From: Roseovarius sp. UBA3070 | Lineage (GTDB): Bacteria; Pseudomonadota; Alphaproteobacteria; Rhodobacterales; Rhodobacteraceae | DNA: 12,279 bases | Reading direction: 5' to 3' | Assembly: GCA_002366775.1 (NCBI GenBank) | Contig: DFBW01000297.1 | Span: forward strand, 1 to 12,279 | In this document: positions 1 to 6,751 of the stretch, one piece after another | How the letters are laid out: each line of letters opens with the position of its first letter | How positions within the stretch are numbered: position 1 is the stretch's first letter | Notes under the pieces: model-generated | The model's input: only the letters and a program-made list of their open reading frames with translations | The model's database searches: none | Told to the model about the DNA's origin: nothing | Position numbers and translations under genes: made by a program

Positions 1-680
1 ACGCGGCGCTTGGCTTCGGCGCGGGCAATCTCGGCGCGGGCCAGACGGTTGGCGGCCTGATCAACGCGGGCTTCGGCCTGGGCCAATGCCTGACGGCTGG
101 ACAGCACGGCCTGTCGCGCTTGGGCTGCGGCCAATTCAGCCAGCTCTACGGTGGCGGCGGTGCCCACGCCGCGCGTTTCCAGGTCAAGTTGACGTTGATA
201 CGCGCGCTCGCGCAGGGCGGCTTGTTCCCTGGCCGAGCCCACCTCGTCTTCAGCCAGCCCTTTGCCGCGTGCGGCTTCTCGGACCTCGGCCTGTGCATCC
301 AGAAGGTCACTTTTTGCGCGCTCCAGCGTGGAGTACGCATCGGCCGGGTCAATGCGGCCCAGCACCTGTCCGGCCTGCACCTGTCCGCCCTCTTCAAATT
401 CTTCCGCCAGTTCCACCAACGTGCCGCTGGCCTTGGCGCGGATTTCCAATGTGCGGCGGCTTTGAACCTCGCCAAAGGCGGTCAGGATGGGGCGGATCGT
501 CTGTTCTTGTGCATCAATCACATTGACGGCAAATACCCGCTCGCGCCGTTCTGGCACCTCTGGTTCGGCCGAGATACGTTCCTGCACTGCTGAAAACACC
601 AATTGCCCTGCAAAGGCCAACAGGCCCAGAGTGAGGCAAAGCAGGAACAATCCTGACAAGCTGTGGCGCAAAAAGCGCAT
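1..680 (-). CDS. HlyD/RND efflux periplasmic adaptor subunit, partial (C-terminus beyond window edge)
   Basis: This is the N-terminal 226 codons of a membrane-fusion (adaptor) protein, which in this family links an inner-membrane RND or ABC exporter to an outer-membrane channel. The frame is open from an ATG at 680 down to base 1, so the gene continues left of the window. Visible parts are an N-terminal membrane anchor (about residues 9-31, rich in L, F and A), a barrel/lipoyl-type half-motif at residues 68-112 (AFGEVQSR, EEGGQVQAGQVLGRIDP), and a long Ala/Glu/Arg/Gln-rich coiled coil from about 115 to the edge. An AAGGGA ribosome site lies about 8 bases before the start. It sits 97 bp downstream of moaB on the same strand and has a promoter-like sequence of its own. 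The pump partner and the substrate cannot be seen. The family call is firm; the specific efflux system is unknown. Confidence 0.88.
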   Translation of the reverse strand, partial: MRFLRHSLSGLFLLCLTLGLLAFAGQLVFSAVQERISAEPEVPERRERVFAVNVIDAQEQTIRPILTAFGEVQSRRTLEIRAKASGTLVELAEEFEEGGQVQAGQVLGRIDPADAYSTLERAKSDLLDAQAEVREAARGKGLAEDEVGSAREQAALRERAYQRQLDLETRGVGTAATVELAELAAAQARQAVLSSRQALAQAEARVDQAANRLARAEIARAEAKRR

Positions 681-722
681 GGTGATCAATCCCTTGAGCA
701 GGCCAGATGTGGCCCCCTTACC

Positions 723-750
723 AATGTAACCTGAATGCCGCAAATTCCAA
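723..750 (-). promoter_or_regulatory. Candidate sigma-70-type promoter of the efflux adaptor gene
   Basis: On the minus strand TTGGAA (750-745) and TACATT (728-723) are separated by 16 bases, each matching four of six consensus positions. The predicted start lies about 35-40 bases before the adaptor ATG. This would let the adaptor be transcribed separately from moaB. It was found by eye and is of moderate to low certainty. Confidence 0.35.
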
Positions 751-777
751 GCGTTCTGGGTTGAAAGGATGCGCGCG

Positions 778-1320
778 CTATTTCCGGCGCTGATGTTCAT
801 CCAAGCGGGGCATTATTTCCACAAAGTTGCAGGGCTGGTGGCGGTAATCCAGTTGCAAGCTGAGGATTTCATCCCAGGCGTCCTTGCAGGCGCCGGGGCT
901 GCCGGGCAGGGCAAACAGATAGGTGCCGCCCGCCACGCCGCCCGTTGCGCGCGATTGCACAGCTGAGGTGGCGATCTTTTTCATGCTGACAATGGTGAAA
1001 ACTGTGCCAAAGGCCTCAATCTCTTTTTCATAGACATCGCGGTGCGCTTCTACCGTGACATCGCGTCCCGTCAGGCCTGTGCCCCCGGTCGAGATCACCA
1101 CATCCACATTTGCGTCAGCAATCCAGTTGCGCAATTGGCTGGCAATATCTGCGCGTTCATCCCGGATTATCTGGCGGTCGGCCAATATGTGGCCGGCGCT
1201 TTCTATCCGCGCCACCAGAATGTCACCTGATGTGTCCTGACTGGCATCACGGGTGTCGCTGACGGTCAAAACGGCAATGCGCACCGGCATAAATTCTTTG
1301 GTATCGTTAATACGGCTCAT
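778..1320 (-). CDS. moaB: Molybdenum cofactor biosynthesis protein B (MoaB/Mog family)
   Basis: This 180-residue protein has the MoaB/MogA fold, which handles molybdopterin during molybdenum cofactor assembly. In related Mog proteins the step is adenylylation of molybdopterin; the exact role of bacterial MoaB is less certain. Visible motifs are the N-terminal strand RIAVLTVSDTRD (14-25), the ligand-binding turn STGGTG (77-82) followed by RDVT, the segment SMKKIATSAVQSRA (112-125), and the C-terminal LPGSPGA (138-144). Length is normal for the family. The ATG at 1320 is chosen because GAGG precedes it at good spacing; a longer open frame to 1476 would run into the metallophosphoesterase gene and add sequence that does not look like MoaB. 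It starts 10 bases after that gene's stop, so it is probably the last gene of the three-gene set. Confidence 0.93.
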   Translation of the reverse strand: MSRINDTKEFMPVRIAVLTVSDTRDASQDTSGDILVARIESAGHILADRQIIRDERADIASQLRNWIADANVDVVISTGGTGLTGRDVTVEAHRDVYEKEIEAFGTVFTIVSMKKIATSAVQSRATGGVAGGTYLFALPGSPGACKDAWDEILSLQLDYRHQPCNFVEIMPRLDEHQRRK

Positions 1321-1330
1321 GTTGTCTGCC

Positions 1331-1933
1331 TCAAGATAGTTTAACGTTAAACCAATTTGGTTCTGGCCCCAGATTGACCAGTTCAGTCGCGCCAATCCAT
1401 CCGCGCGTGCCCCAGCTGTCATGGATATGTCCGCAGACCGCCAGTTGGGGTTGAATACGTTCGATCGCTGCGGCAATGGCCCTGCTGCCCACCGACACCC
1501 CGGTCGAGGTCACATCACAAAGGCCCTTGGGCGGTGAATGAACGATCAGGATGTCAGCCGCCTTGCAGGTGTTCAGCAAGGCTTCGGCATCGTCCTCGCG
1601 CATGTCGCAAGACCAGCTGCCAAAAGGTGTGGGCGGTATCCCATAGCCCAATCCAAATACCTTTAACCCGTTGATGTCACACCCTGATCCATGGAGAACC
1701 GTGGTACCGGCATGTGCGGCATCTGATAGTTCCTCATGGCTTTCAGCATTGCCGGGCACCACCACAAACGGCGGGGTGATGCCCGCCAGAAGGTTCATCG
1801 CCTCGGGCAGTCCGTCACGCATGTTGCAGAAATCACCGGCACCGATCACCAGATCCGCATCGGCGCTGGCTTGCACCAATGCCTCGGCGCGGCGGCGCGA
1901 ATGGTGCAGATCAGAAAACGCCATGATCTTCAT
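1331..1933 (-). CDS. Calcineurin-like metallophosphoesterase
   Basis: This 200-residue protein is a member of the two-metal phosphoesterase superfamily, predicted cytoplasmic. The metal and catalytic motifs occur in family order: SDLHHS (D8, H10), GAGDFC (G33, D34), GNAES (G61, N62), HSPP (H132) and CGHIHDSWG (H169, H171). The usual His after GN is Ala63 here, while the metal-binding Asn is kept. The substrate cannot be told from sequence; small members act on phosphodiesters or nucleotides. Its ATG overlaps the TGA of the upstream uracil-DNA glycosylase by four bases (1930-1933), implying translational coupling, and moaB follows after 10 bases. I recognise the family but no specific gene name. 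Confidence 0.88.
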   Translation of the reverse strand: MKIMAFSDLHHSRRRAEALVQASADADLVIGAGDFCNMRDGLPEAMNLLAGITPPFVVVPGNAESHEELSDAAHAGTTVLHGSGCDINGLKVFGLGYGIPPTPFGSWSCDMREDDAEALLNTCKAADILIVHSPPKGLCDVTSTGVSVGSRAIAAAIERIQPQLAVCGHIHDSWGTRGWIGATELVNLGPEPNWFNVKLS

Positions 1934-2709
1934 GTGCTGCCTCGCAGCCTGGCTTGTAAGTCCAGCAGATCAGCCCATGCTTCACGTTTGGCATGGGGGG
2001 TGCGCAGCAGATAGGCCGGGTGAAACATCGGCAGGCAAGGTTTGCCATAGGCCTCGGCCCACTGTCCGCGCAGCCGGGTGATGCCACGTTTGCCCAAAGC
2101 TGCCTGACAGCTGATATTGCCCATCAGCACGATCAGATCAGGCGCTACCAGTTCCACATGGCGCTGGATAAACGGCACCAGCATGGCAATTTCTTCGGGT
2201 TTGGGATCGCGGTTTTGGGGGGGGCGCCAGGGCAAGACATTGGTGATGTAAACCGATTGCGCCGAAAATTCATGGGCGCGGCCCATATCAATCGCCGCCA
2301 GCATTTTGTTGAGCAACTGCCCGGCACGGCCCACGAAGGGCTTGCCTTGCTGATCTTCCTCGCGCCCCGGTGCCTCGCCGATGATCATCACGCGCGCGGC
2401 TGGGTTGCCGTCTGAGAACACCAGATTGCGTGCCCCGCGTTTCAACTCACAATGCTCAAACCGGCCCATGGCGGCTTGCAATCCGGCCAGATCACCCGCA
2501 GCGGTTGCCAGTGCTTTGGCCTCAGCCACCGCATCAACTTTGGGTGCGCCAGAGACCTGAGCAGGCTCAGCAAGCCGCGGCTTGGGTTTGGGTTTGTCGG
2601 CCAATGTGTAGCGATCAACCGGCGCATCACAAATCGCATCGGTGGCCCCCAACTCGATCTGCCAATCGAGAAGCGCGCGCGCGGTGGTGTGATCAAGGGG
2701 CGATTCCAT
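1930..2709 (-). CDS. Uracil-DNA glycosylase, family 4-like (UDG superfamily)
   Basis: This 259-residue protein is predicted to remove uracil from DNA in base excision repair. Seen motifs: GEAPGREED (111-119) followed by GKPFVGRAGQLL (122-133), the water-activating and uracil-binding region of family 4 enzymes; YITNVLPWRPPQNR (154-167); and FHPAYLLR (229-236), the His motif. The first ~80 residues are a variable extension with a Lys/Pro-rich patch (39-45). Family 4 enzymes normally hold a 4Fe-4S cluster through four Cys. Here only Cys87 lies in the expected N-terminal region, Trp161 stands where the PPQNR-proximal Cys is usual, and 173-180 has none, so the cluster is probably absent. The ATG at 2709 is chosen because the protein fits from MESPLDHTTAR onward; the longer frame to 2895 would cross pyrB and its promoter. 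No strong Shine-Dalgarno sequence is seen. The downstream metallophosphoesterase overlaps by ATGA. Confidence 0.88.
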   Translation of the reverse strand: MESPLDHTTARALLDWQIELGATDAICDAPVDRYTLADKPKPKPRLAEPAQVSGAPKVDAVAEAKALATAAGDLAGLQAAMGRFEHCELKRGARNLVFSDGNPAARVMIIGEAPGREEDQQGKPFVGRAGQLLNKMLAAIDMGRAHEFSAQSVYITNVLPWRPPQNRDPKPEEIAMLVPFIQRHVELVAPDLIVLMGNISCQAALGKRGITRLRGQWAEAYGKPCLPMFHPAYLLRTPHAKREAWADLLDLQARLRGST

Positions 2710-2712
2710 GCG

Positions 2713-2723
2713 GGTACAGTACC
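2713..2723. repeat. Short perfect palindrome GGTACAGTACC just upstream of the glycosylase start
   Basis: GGTAC and GTACC flank a single central A, four bases upstream of the glycosylase ATG on the minus strand. It could be an operator half-site pair or chance. It lies where a ribosome site would be expected. Confidence 0.3.
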
Positions 2724-2796
2724 GGTGTGCCGAGGTAAGGGAAAGCGGATGAACGACGCGCGCCTGCCCGATTAACTGGCCCGGCGCGGAGCCATC

Positions 2797-2825
2797 TTGC
2801 CCCAACCTGCATCCAACCCTATAAG
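2797..2825 (+). promoter_or_regulatory. Predicted sigma-70-type promoter of the pyrB cluster
   Basis: TTGCCC (2797-2802) and TATAAG (2820-2825) are separated by exactly 17 bases, matching four and five of six consensus positions. Transcription would start near 2832, leaving a leader of only about 18 bases before the pyrB ATG. That leaves no room for a pyrimidine attenuator. Confidence 0.6.
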
Positions 2826-2840
2826 GCCCCAGACCAAGGC

Positions 2841-2845
2841 GGAGG
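2841..2845 (+). promoter_or_regulatory. Ribosome binding site of pyrB
   Basis: GGAGG lies four bases before the pyrB ATG at 2850 and fixes the start. It falls within a purine-rich run. Confidence 0.6.
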
Positions 2846-2849
2846 CGGC

Positions 2850-3809
2850 ATGACCTATTCTCACTCCCACCTTCTGGGGATTGAACCTCTGGCACCGCCG
2901 GATATCACCGCCATTCTGGATCTGGCCGATCAATACGCCGATCTGAACCGCCGCGATGTGAAGCACTCTGATGCGCTGGCGGGTCTGACCCAGATCAACA
3001 TGTTCTTTGAAAACTCCACCCGCACGCAGGCCAGTTTTGAGTTGGCGGGCAAGCGGTTGGGTGCTGATGTGATGAGCATGGCCATGCAGGCGTCCTCTAT
3101 CAAAAAGGGCGAGACGCTGATTGATACGGCGCTGACCCTGAACGCCATGCACCCTGATTTGCTGGTGGTGCGCCATCCGCATTCCGGCGCTGTGGACTTG
3201 TTATCGGAAAAGGTGAACTGCGCCGTGTTGAACGCCGGGGACGGGCGCCACGAACATCCCACACAGGCCTTGCTGGATGCGCTGACCATCCGGCGCGCCA
3301 AGGGCCGGTTGCACCGCCTGAACATCGCCATCTGTGGTGATATCGCTCATTCCCGTGTGGCCCGCTCTAACATCATGTTGTTGGGCAAAATGGAAAACCG
3401 TGTGCGCCTGATTGGCCCGCCGACGCTGATGCCCTCTGGTATTGCTGATTTCGGGGTCGAGGTGTTTGAAGATATGGAAGCAGGCCTGAAGGACGTCGAT
3501 GTCGTCATGATGTTGCGGCTTCAGCGCGAGCGTATGGATGGCGGCTTTATCCCGTCCGAGCGTGAATATTACCACCGCTATGGTCTGGACGCCGAAAAGC
3601 TGAGCCACGCCAAGGAAGATGCCATTGTCATGCACCCCGGCCCGATGAACCGCGGGGTTGAAATTGACGGCGAATTGGCTGACGACATCAATCGCTCGGT
3701 CATTCAACAACAGGTGGAAATGGGTGTCGCCGTGCGCATGGCTGCGATGGACCTTCTGGCGCGTAACCTGCTGGCGAGACGTCAGGCCCAAACAGGGGTA
3801 ATGGTGTGA
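2850..3809 (+). CDS. pyrB: Aspartate carbamoyltransferase catalytic subunit
   Basis: This 319-residue enzyme joins carbamoyl phosphate and aspartate to give N-carbamoylaspartate, the committed step of pyrimidine synthesis in the cytoplasm. All key motifs are present: carbamoyl-phosphate loop FENSTRT (53-59), SSIKKGET (82-89), DGRHEHPTQ (131-139), [12 protein letters not shown] (163-174), the aspartate loop LRLQRERM (222-229) and HPGPMNRG (262-269). Length is normal for the catalytic chain. There is no pyrI regulatory gene next to it; instead a dihydroorotase-like gene lies two genes downstream, as in organisms where ATCase assembles with such a partner. The stop overlaps the GTG start of the next gene (GTGA, 3806-3809). 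It is preceded by a good promoter and GGAGG. Confidence 0.97.
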   Translation: MTYSHSHLLGIEPLAPPDITAILDLADQYADLNRRDVKHSDALAGLTQINMFFENSTRTQASFELAGKRLGADVMSMAMQASSIKKGETLIDTALTLNAMHPDLLVVRHPHSGAVDLLSEKVNCAVLNAGDGRHEHPTQALLDALTIRRAKGRLHRLNIAICGDIAHSRVARSNIMLLGKMENRVRLIGPPTLMPSGIADFGVEVFEDMEAGLKDVDVVMMLRLQRERMDGGFIPSEREYYHRYGLDAEKLSHAKEDAIVMHPGPMNRGVEIDGELADDINRSVIQQQVEMGVAVRMAAMDLLARNLLARRQAQTGVMV

Positions 3810-4336
3810 GCGATCAGTTTCAGGTAACGTCTGGTGAGTACAAATTGGTGCGGCTCTTTGCGGTTGATCTGCCCGCTGATGACATTGATGGCTTGCGTGA
3901 GGCTGATCTGGCAGCAGCATTGGGGGTTGAACGCCTTGATGTAGACCAGATTGATTTCTTCTCAGTCGATGATCTCGAGGGCCTGGGCCTCGTCGATTAC
4001 ATGATCGAGGGGCTGGGGATCGCCGAGGATCAACTGGCCGATGATCGCGCCCGACTTATGTCACTGACAGGCCAGCTTCTGATTGTGCGCTCTGCCGCCT
4101 TCATGGGGCTACATGGGCTGCTGAGCGTCAAAGCCCCCCTGCGCTGGATCGGCACCTATGCCGAAGACCGCAGCAAAGTGACCTTCGAGGCGCTGCCAAC
4201 TGGCGGAACCGAGGGCAATGTGCCCTCCACCAACAAAAAGCGCCCATCGGATGCGGCCATGTCTGGGCGGGTGGCAATGGTGGTTCTGCTGGTCCTGTTC
4301 ATGCTGACCGGCGCGATGGTCTGGATCGCGTCATGA
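3806..4336 (+). CDS. Uncharacterised acidic protein with C-terminal membrane anchor, between pyrB and the pyrC-like gene
   Basis: I do not recognise a named family. The 176-residue protein starts with GTG overlapping the pyrB stop. Residues 1-85 are strongly acidic (about 21 Asp/Glu in the first 80) with two helix-like Leu/Asp-rich stretches around 27-60 and 64-84. A mixed hydrophobic middle follows (85-130, including [21 protein letters not shown]), then a polar linker (131-155). A single hydrophobic segment at about 156-175 ends two residues later. This fits a tail-anchored inner-membrane protein with its bulk in the cytoplasm. It overlaps the next gene by ATGA. The tight coupling on both sides suggests it is made together with PyrB and the downstream proteins; its role is unknown. 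Confidence 0.8.
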   Translation: MSDQFQVTSGEYKLVRLFAVDLPADDIDGLREADLAAALGVERLDVDQIDFFSVDDLEGLGLVDYMIEGLGIAEDQLADDRARLMSLTGQLLIVRSAAFMGLHGLLSVKAPLRWIGTYAEDRSKVTFEALPTGGTEGNVPSTNKKRPSDAAMSGRVAMVVLLVLFMLTGAMVWIAS

Positions 4337-4872
4337 GCACTGATCTCGACACCCGCAACAACGACTGGGAAGGTATCCTGGCCACTGGCGAGCGGATACT
4401 CTGGCAAGGTAAGCCCCTGCCCAGATTGTCCTTTCGTGGCGGTCGCAGCATGGAAACCCTGATGGCGGTGGTTTTCATGGGGTTTTCATTGATTTGGATG
4501 AAAGTCGCCTCGCTGGCGCTGGGGCCGTTGTGGATATTTGGCCTGCTGTTTTTCTTCTTCGGGCTTTACATGGCTTTAGGCAAGTATTTCTGGGCCGCGT
4601 TCAAACGCCAATACACTTGGTATACGCTGACCAACCAGACTGCCTATATTGCAAACGATATGCCGTTTGTGTCGCGTAGTCTGAAGTCTTACCCGATCAC
4701 CTCAGACAGCATGCTGGAATACCTTCCGGGCGATGCGGCCACAATCTATTTCGGATCTGAGATCGAAAAGACCAACAAATCCACCCGAAAGTCAGAAAAC
4801 GGGTTTGAATATCTGGAAGATGGCGACAAGGTCTATGATCTGCTGCGCCAGATAAAGAAAGGTGACGTATGA
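4333..4872 (+). CDS. Two-helix membrane protein with bacterial PH-like domain
   Basis: This 179-residue protein has a short N-terminal segment with LATGERILWQGKP (16-28), a pattern common just before the membrane part of bacterial PH-domain proteins. Two hydrophobic helices follow (about 43-62 and 63-82, the second with LLFFFFGLYM). A cytoplasmic PH-like domain comes next, starting YTWYTLTNQTAYIA (94-107) and ending with an amphipathic helix KVYDLLRQI (166-174). The domain assignment rests on this pattern and is moderately sure. Bacterial PH domains of this kind bind proteins or membranes; no ligand is evident here. It starts inside the ATGA overlap with the upstream gene and ends in an ATGA overlap with the pyrC-like gene, so translation is probably coupled through all of them. 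Confidence 0.82.
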   Translation: MSTDLDTRNNDWEGILATGERILWQGKPLPRLSFRGGRSMETLMAVVFMGFSLIWMKVASLALGPLWIFGLLFFFFGLYMALGKYFWAAFKRQYTWYTLTNQTAYIANDMPFVSRSLKSYPITSDSMLEYLPGDAATIYFGSEIEKTNKSTRKSENGFEYLEDGDKVYDLLRQIKKGDV

Positions 4873-6146
4873 GCATCCTCTTCACCAATGCCCGCCTGAT
4901 TGACCCCGAAGCGGGCACCGAAAGCCTCGGCTGGTTGCTGGTTAAGGACGGTGTTATCGCCGCCACCGGCAGCGAGACCGCCATGCCAAAGGCGGATGAG
5001 CAGGTTGAGTGCACCGGTGCGTGTCTGGCGCCGGGGATTGTCGATATCGGCGTCAAAGTATGTGAGCCGGGTGAACGCCACAAAGAAAGTTACAAATCCG
5101 CCGGGATGGCCGCGGCTGCCGGGGGTGTGACCACCATGGTCACACGGCCCGATACGCTGCCCACTATTGATACGCCCGAGGTTCTGTCGTTTGCCCTGCG
5201 CCGCGCCAATGAGGCGGCACCTGTCAATGTGTTGCCCATGGCCGCCCTCACCAAAGGCCGCGAAGGCCTTGAGATGACTGAGATCGGCTTTCTGATGGAT
5301 GCCGGTGCTGTGGCCTTCACCGATTGCGATCGGGTGATCTCCAATACCAAGGTGTTTTCGCGCGCGCTGACCTATGCAAGGTCCTTGGGCGCATTGGTTA
5401 TTGCCCATCCCCAAGAGCCGATCCTGAGCGAGGGGGCTGCTGTTACCTCGGGTAAATTCGCCTCGCTCCGGGGGCTGCCCGCTGTGACAGCTATGGCCGA
5501 ACGGATGGGATTGGACCGCGACATTGCCCTGCTGGAAATGACCGGAGCGGCCTATCATGCCGATCAGATCACCACAGCACGCGCATTGCCTGCCTTGGCG
5601 CGGGCCAAGCGCAACGGGTTGAACATCACTGCGGGCACATCAATCCACCATCTGACACTAAATGAGATGGACGTGGCCAATTATCGCACCTTCTTTAAGG
5701 TCAAACCGCCGCTCCGGGCCGAGGATGACCGGCAAGCGGTGATTGCCGCGCTGCGCGATGGTACAATTGATGTGATATCTTCGATGCACACACCACAGGA
5801 CGAAGAAAGCAAACGCTTGCCCTACGAGGAAGCCGCCAGCGGCGCTGTAGCGTTGGAAACCCTGCTGCCCGCGGCCTTGCGCCTTTATCATGCCGAAGAT
5901 CTGAGCCTGCCTCAGCTGTTTCGCGCGATGGCCCTTAACCCGGCCAAACGGCTGGGCCTTGACGCCGGGCGGCTGTGTGCGGGCGCGCCTGCCGATCTGG
6001 TGCTGTTCAATCCTGACACACCCATTGTGCTGGACCGCTTCAAACTCAAATCCAAATCCAAGAACACCCCGTTTGACGGCGCGCGGATGCAAGGTAAGGT
6101 GCTGGGCACTTACGTCGCTGGTCAACCTGTATTTGAGGCCCCCTGA
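4869..6146 (+). CDS. Dihydroorotase homologue lacking metal-binding and catalytic residues (PyrC'/PyrX type)
   Basis: This 425-residue protein has the full amidohydrolase fold of type I dihydroorotase, the enzyme that cyclises carbamoylaspartate. The fold is seen in APGIVD (54-59), EPGERHKES (66-74), GGVTTM (85-90), VIAHPQE (177-183) and the C-terminal composite domain AGRLCAGAPADLVLFNP (366-382). However, the metal motif DxHxH reads D59-I-G61-V-K63, so both His are lost, and REPG has Cys65 for Arg. The usual NxxP substrate region reads TRPDTLP. The catalytic Asp of the TDHAPH motif is Met306 (SSMHTPQ). His180 and His260/261 remain. It is therefore probably not an active dihydroorotase. Known precedents are the inactive PyrC' chains of Pseudomonas, which hold the ATCase complex together. 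Overlap with the upstream gene (ATGA) and with plsY (TGATG) supports co-expression with PyrB. Automatic annotation will likely call it pyrC. Confidence 0.9.
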   Translation: MSILFTNARLIDPEAGTESLGWLLVKDGVIAATGSETAMPKADEQVECTGACLAPGIVDIGVKVCEPGERHKESYKSAGMAAAAGGVTTMVTRPDTLPTIDTPEVLSFALRRANEAAPVNVLPMAALTKGREGLEMTEIGFLMDAGAVAFTDCDRVISNTKVFSRALTYARSLGALVIAHPQEPILSEGAAVTSGKFASLRGLPAVTAMAERMGLDRDIALLEMTGAAYHADQITTARALPALARAKRNGLNITAGTSIHHLTLNEMDVANYRTFFKVKPPLRAEDDRQAVIAALRDGTIDVISSMHTPQDEESKRLPYEEAASGAVALETLLPAALRLYHAEDLSLPQLFRAMALNPAKRLGLDAGRLCAGAPADLVLFNPDTPIVLDRFKLKSKSKNTPFDGARMQGKVLGTYVAGQPVFEAP

Positions 6147-6751
6147 TGCCCCCGATTGAAACCTCCGCCCTTCTTCTGCTGGTCTGGGCCGTGCTGGGCT
6201 ATCTGATCGGCTCGGTCTCGGGTGGCATGGCAATGAGCCGGGTCTTTGGGTTGGGCAACCTGCGCGACATCGGATCAGGCAATATTGGCGCCACAAATGT
6301 TTTGCGCACCGGTAACAAAACCGCCGCGGCGGGCACTTTGCTGATGGATGCGGCCAAAGGGGCTGTTGTGGCGCTGCTGGCCTGGGCCGTGACGGGCCAG
6401 GACGCCGCCCAAGTGGCGGGCTTCATGGCCTTTGTCGGCCATTGTTATCCGATCTGGCTGGGCTTTAAGGGTGGCAAGGGCGTGGCCACATTCCTGGGCC
6501 TTTTGCTGGCCTTGGCCTGGCCTGTTGGCATTGCCGCGTGCCTCACATGGCTGGTGGCGGCGGCGGTGACGCGCATATCGTCTTTCGCTGCGATCTTTGC
6601 AGCGGCCACATCGACCATTTGGATGGCGTTCCTCGGGCAGGGTCAATTGCTGCTGATGGGCGCGCTGCTGACGCTGTTGGTGTTCTGGCGGCACCGCGCC
6701 AATATTCAGCGCCTGCGCGCGGGCACTGAACCTAAAATCGGACAAAAGTGA
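6146..6751 (+). CDS. plsY: Acyl-phosphate:glycerol-3-phosphate acyltransferase PlsY
   Basis: This 201-residue inner-membrane enzyme transfers an acyl chain from acyl phosphate to glycerol 3-phosphate, the first step of phospholipid synthesis. Family motifs are clear: YLIGSVSGG (19-27), DIGSGNIGATNVLRTG (41-56) with the catalytic-motif SGN, GHCYPIWLGFKGGKGVAT (98-115), and the C-terminal WRHRANIQRLRAGTEPK (181-197). Four to five hydrophobic segments (7-33, 60-83, 88-106, 113-140, 145-180) fit its polytopic topology. The start overlaps the upstream stop as TGATG (6144-6148). It is the last gene of the cluster. No clear terminator follows. Confidence 0.96.
   Translation: MPPIETSALLLLVWAVLGYLIGSVSGGMAMSRVFGLGNLRDIGSGNIGATNVLRTGNKTAAAGTLLMDAAKGAVVALLAWAVTGQDAAQVAGFMAFVGHCYPIWLGFKGGKGVATFLGLLLALAWPVGIAACLTWLVAAAVTRISSFAAIFAAATSTIWMAFLGQGQLLLMGALLTLLVFWRHRANIQRLRAGTEPKIGQK

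Noticed and set aside
1331..1476. N-terminal extension of moaB to 1476
   Set aside because: The extra 52 residues overlap the metallophosphoesterase coding sequence and do not resemble MoaB; a ribosome site precedes the ATG at 1320.
2710..2895. N-terminal extension of the uracil-DNA glycosylase to 2895
   Set aside because: It would run through the pyrB promoter, ribosome site and first codons, and the added sequence looks like non-coding translation.
3201..3920. Long minus-strand open frame opposite pyrB
   Set aside because: It is antisense to a strongly supported gene, is rich in His and Gln typical of reverse-frame translation in GC-rich DNA, and has no family motif.
4833..5558. Minus-strand open frame opposite the dihydroorotase-like gene
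   Set aside because: Composition is that of an antisense shadow, with many His, Gly and Gln, and it is opposite a clear coding region.
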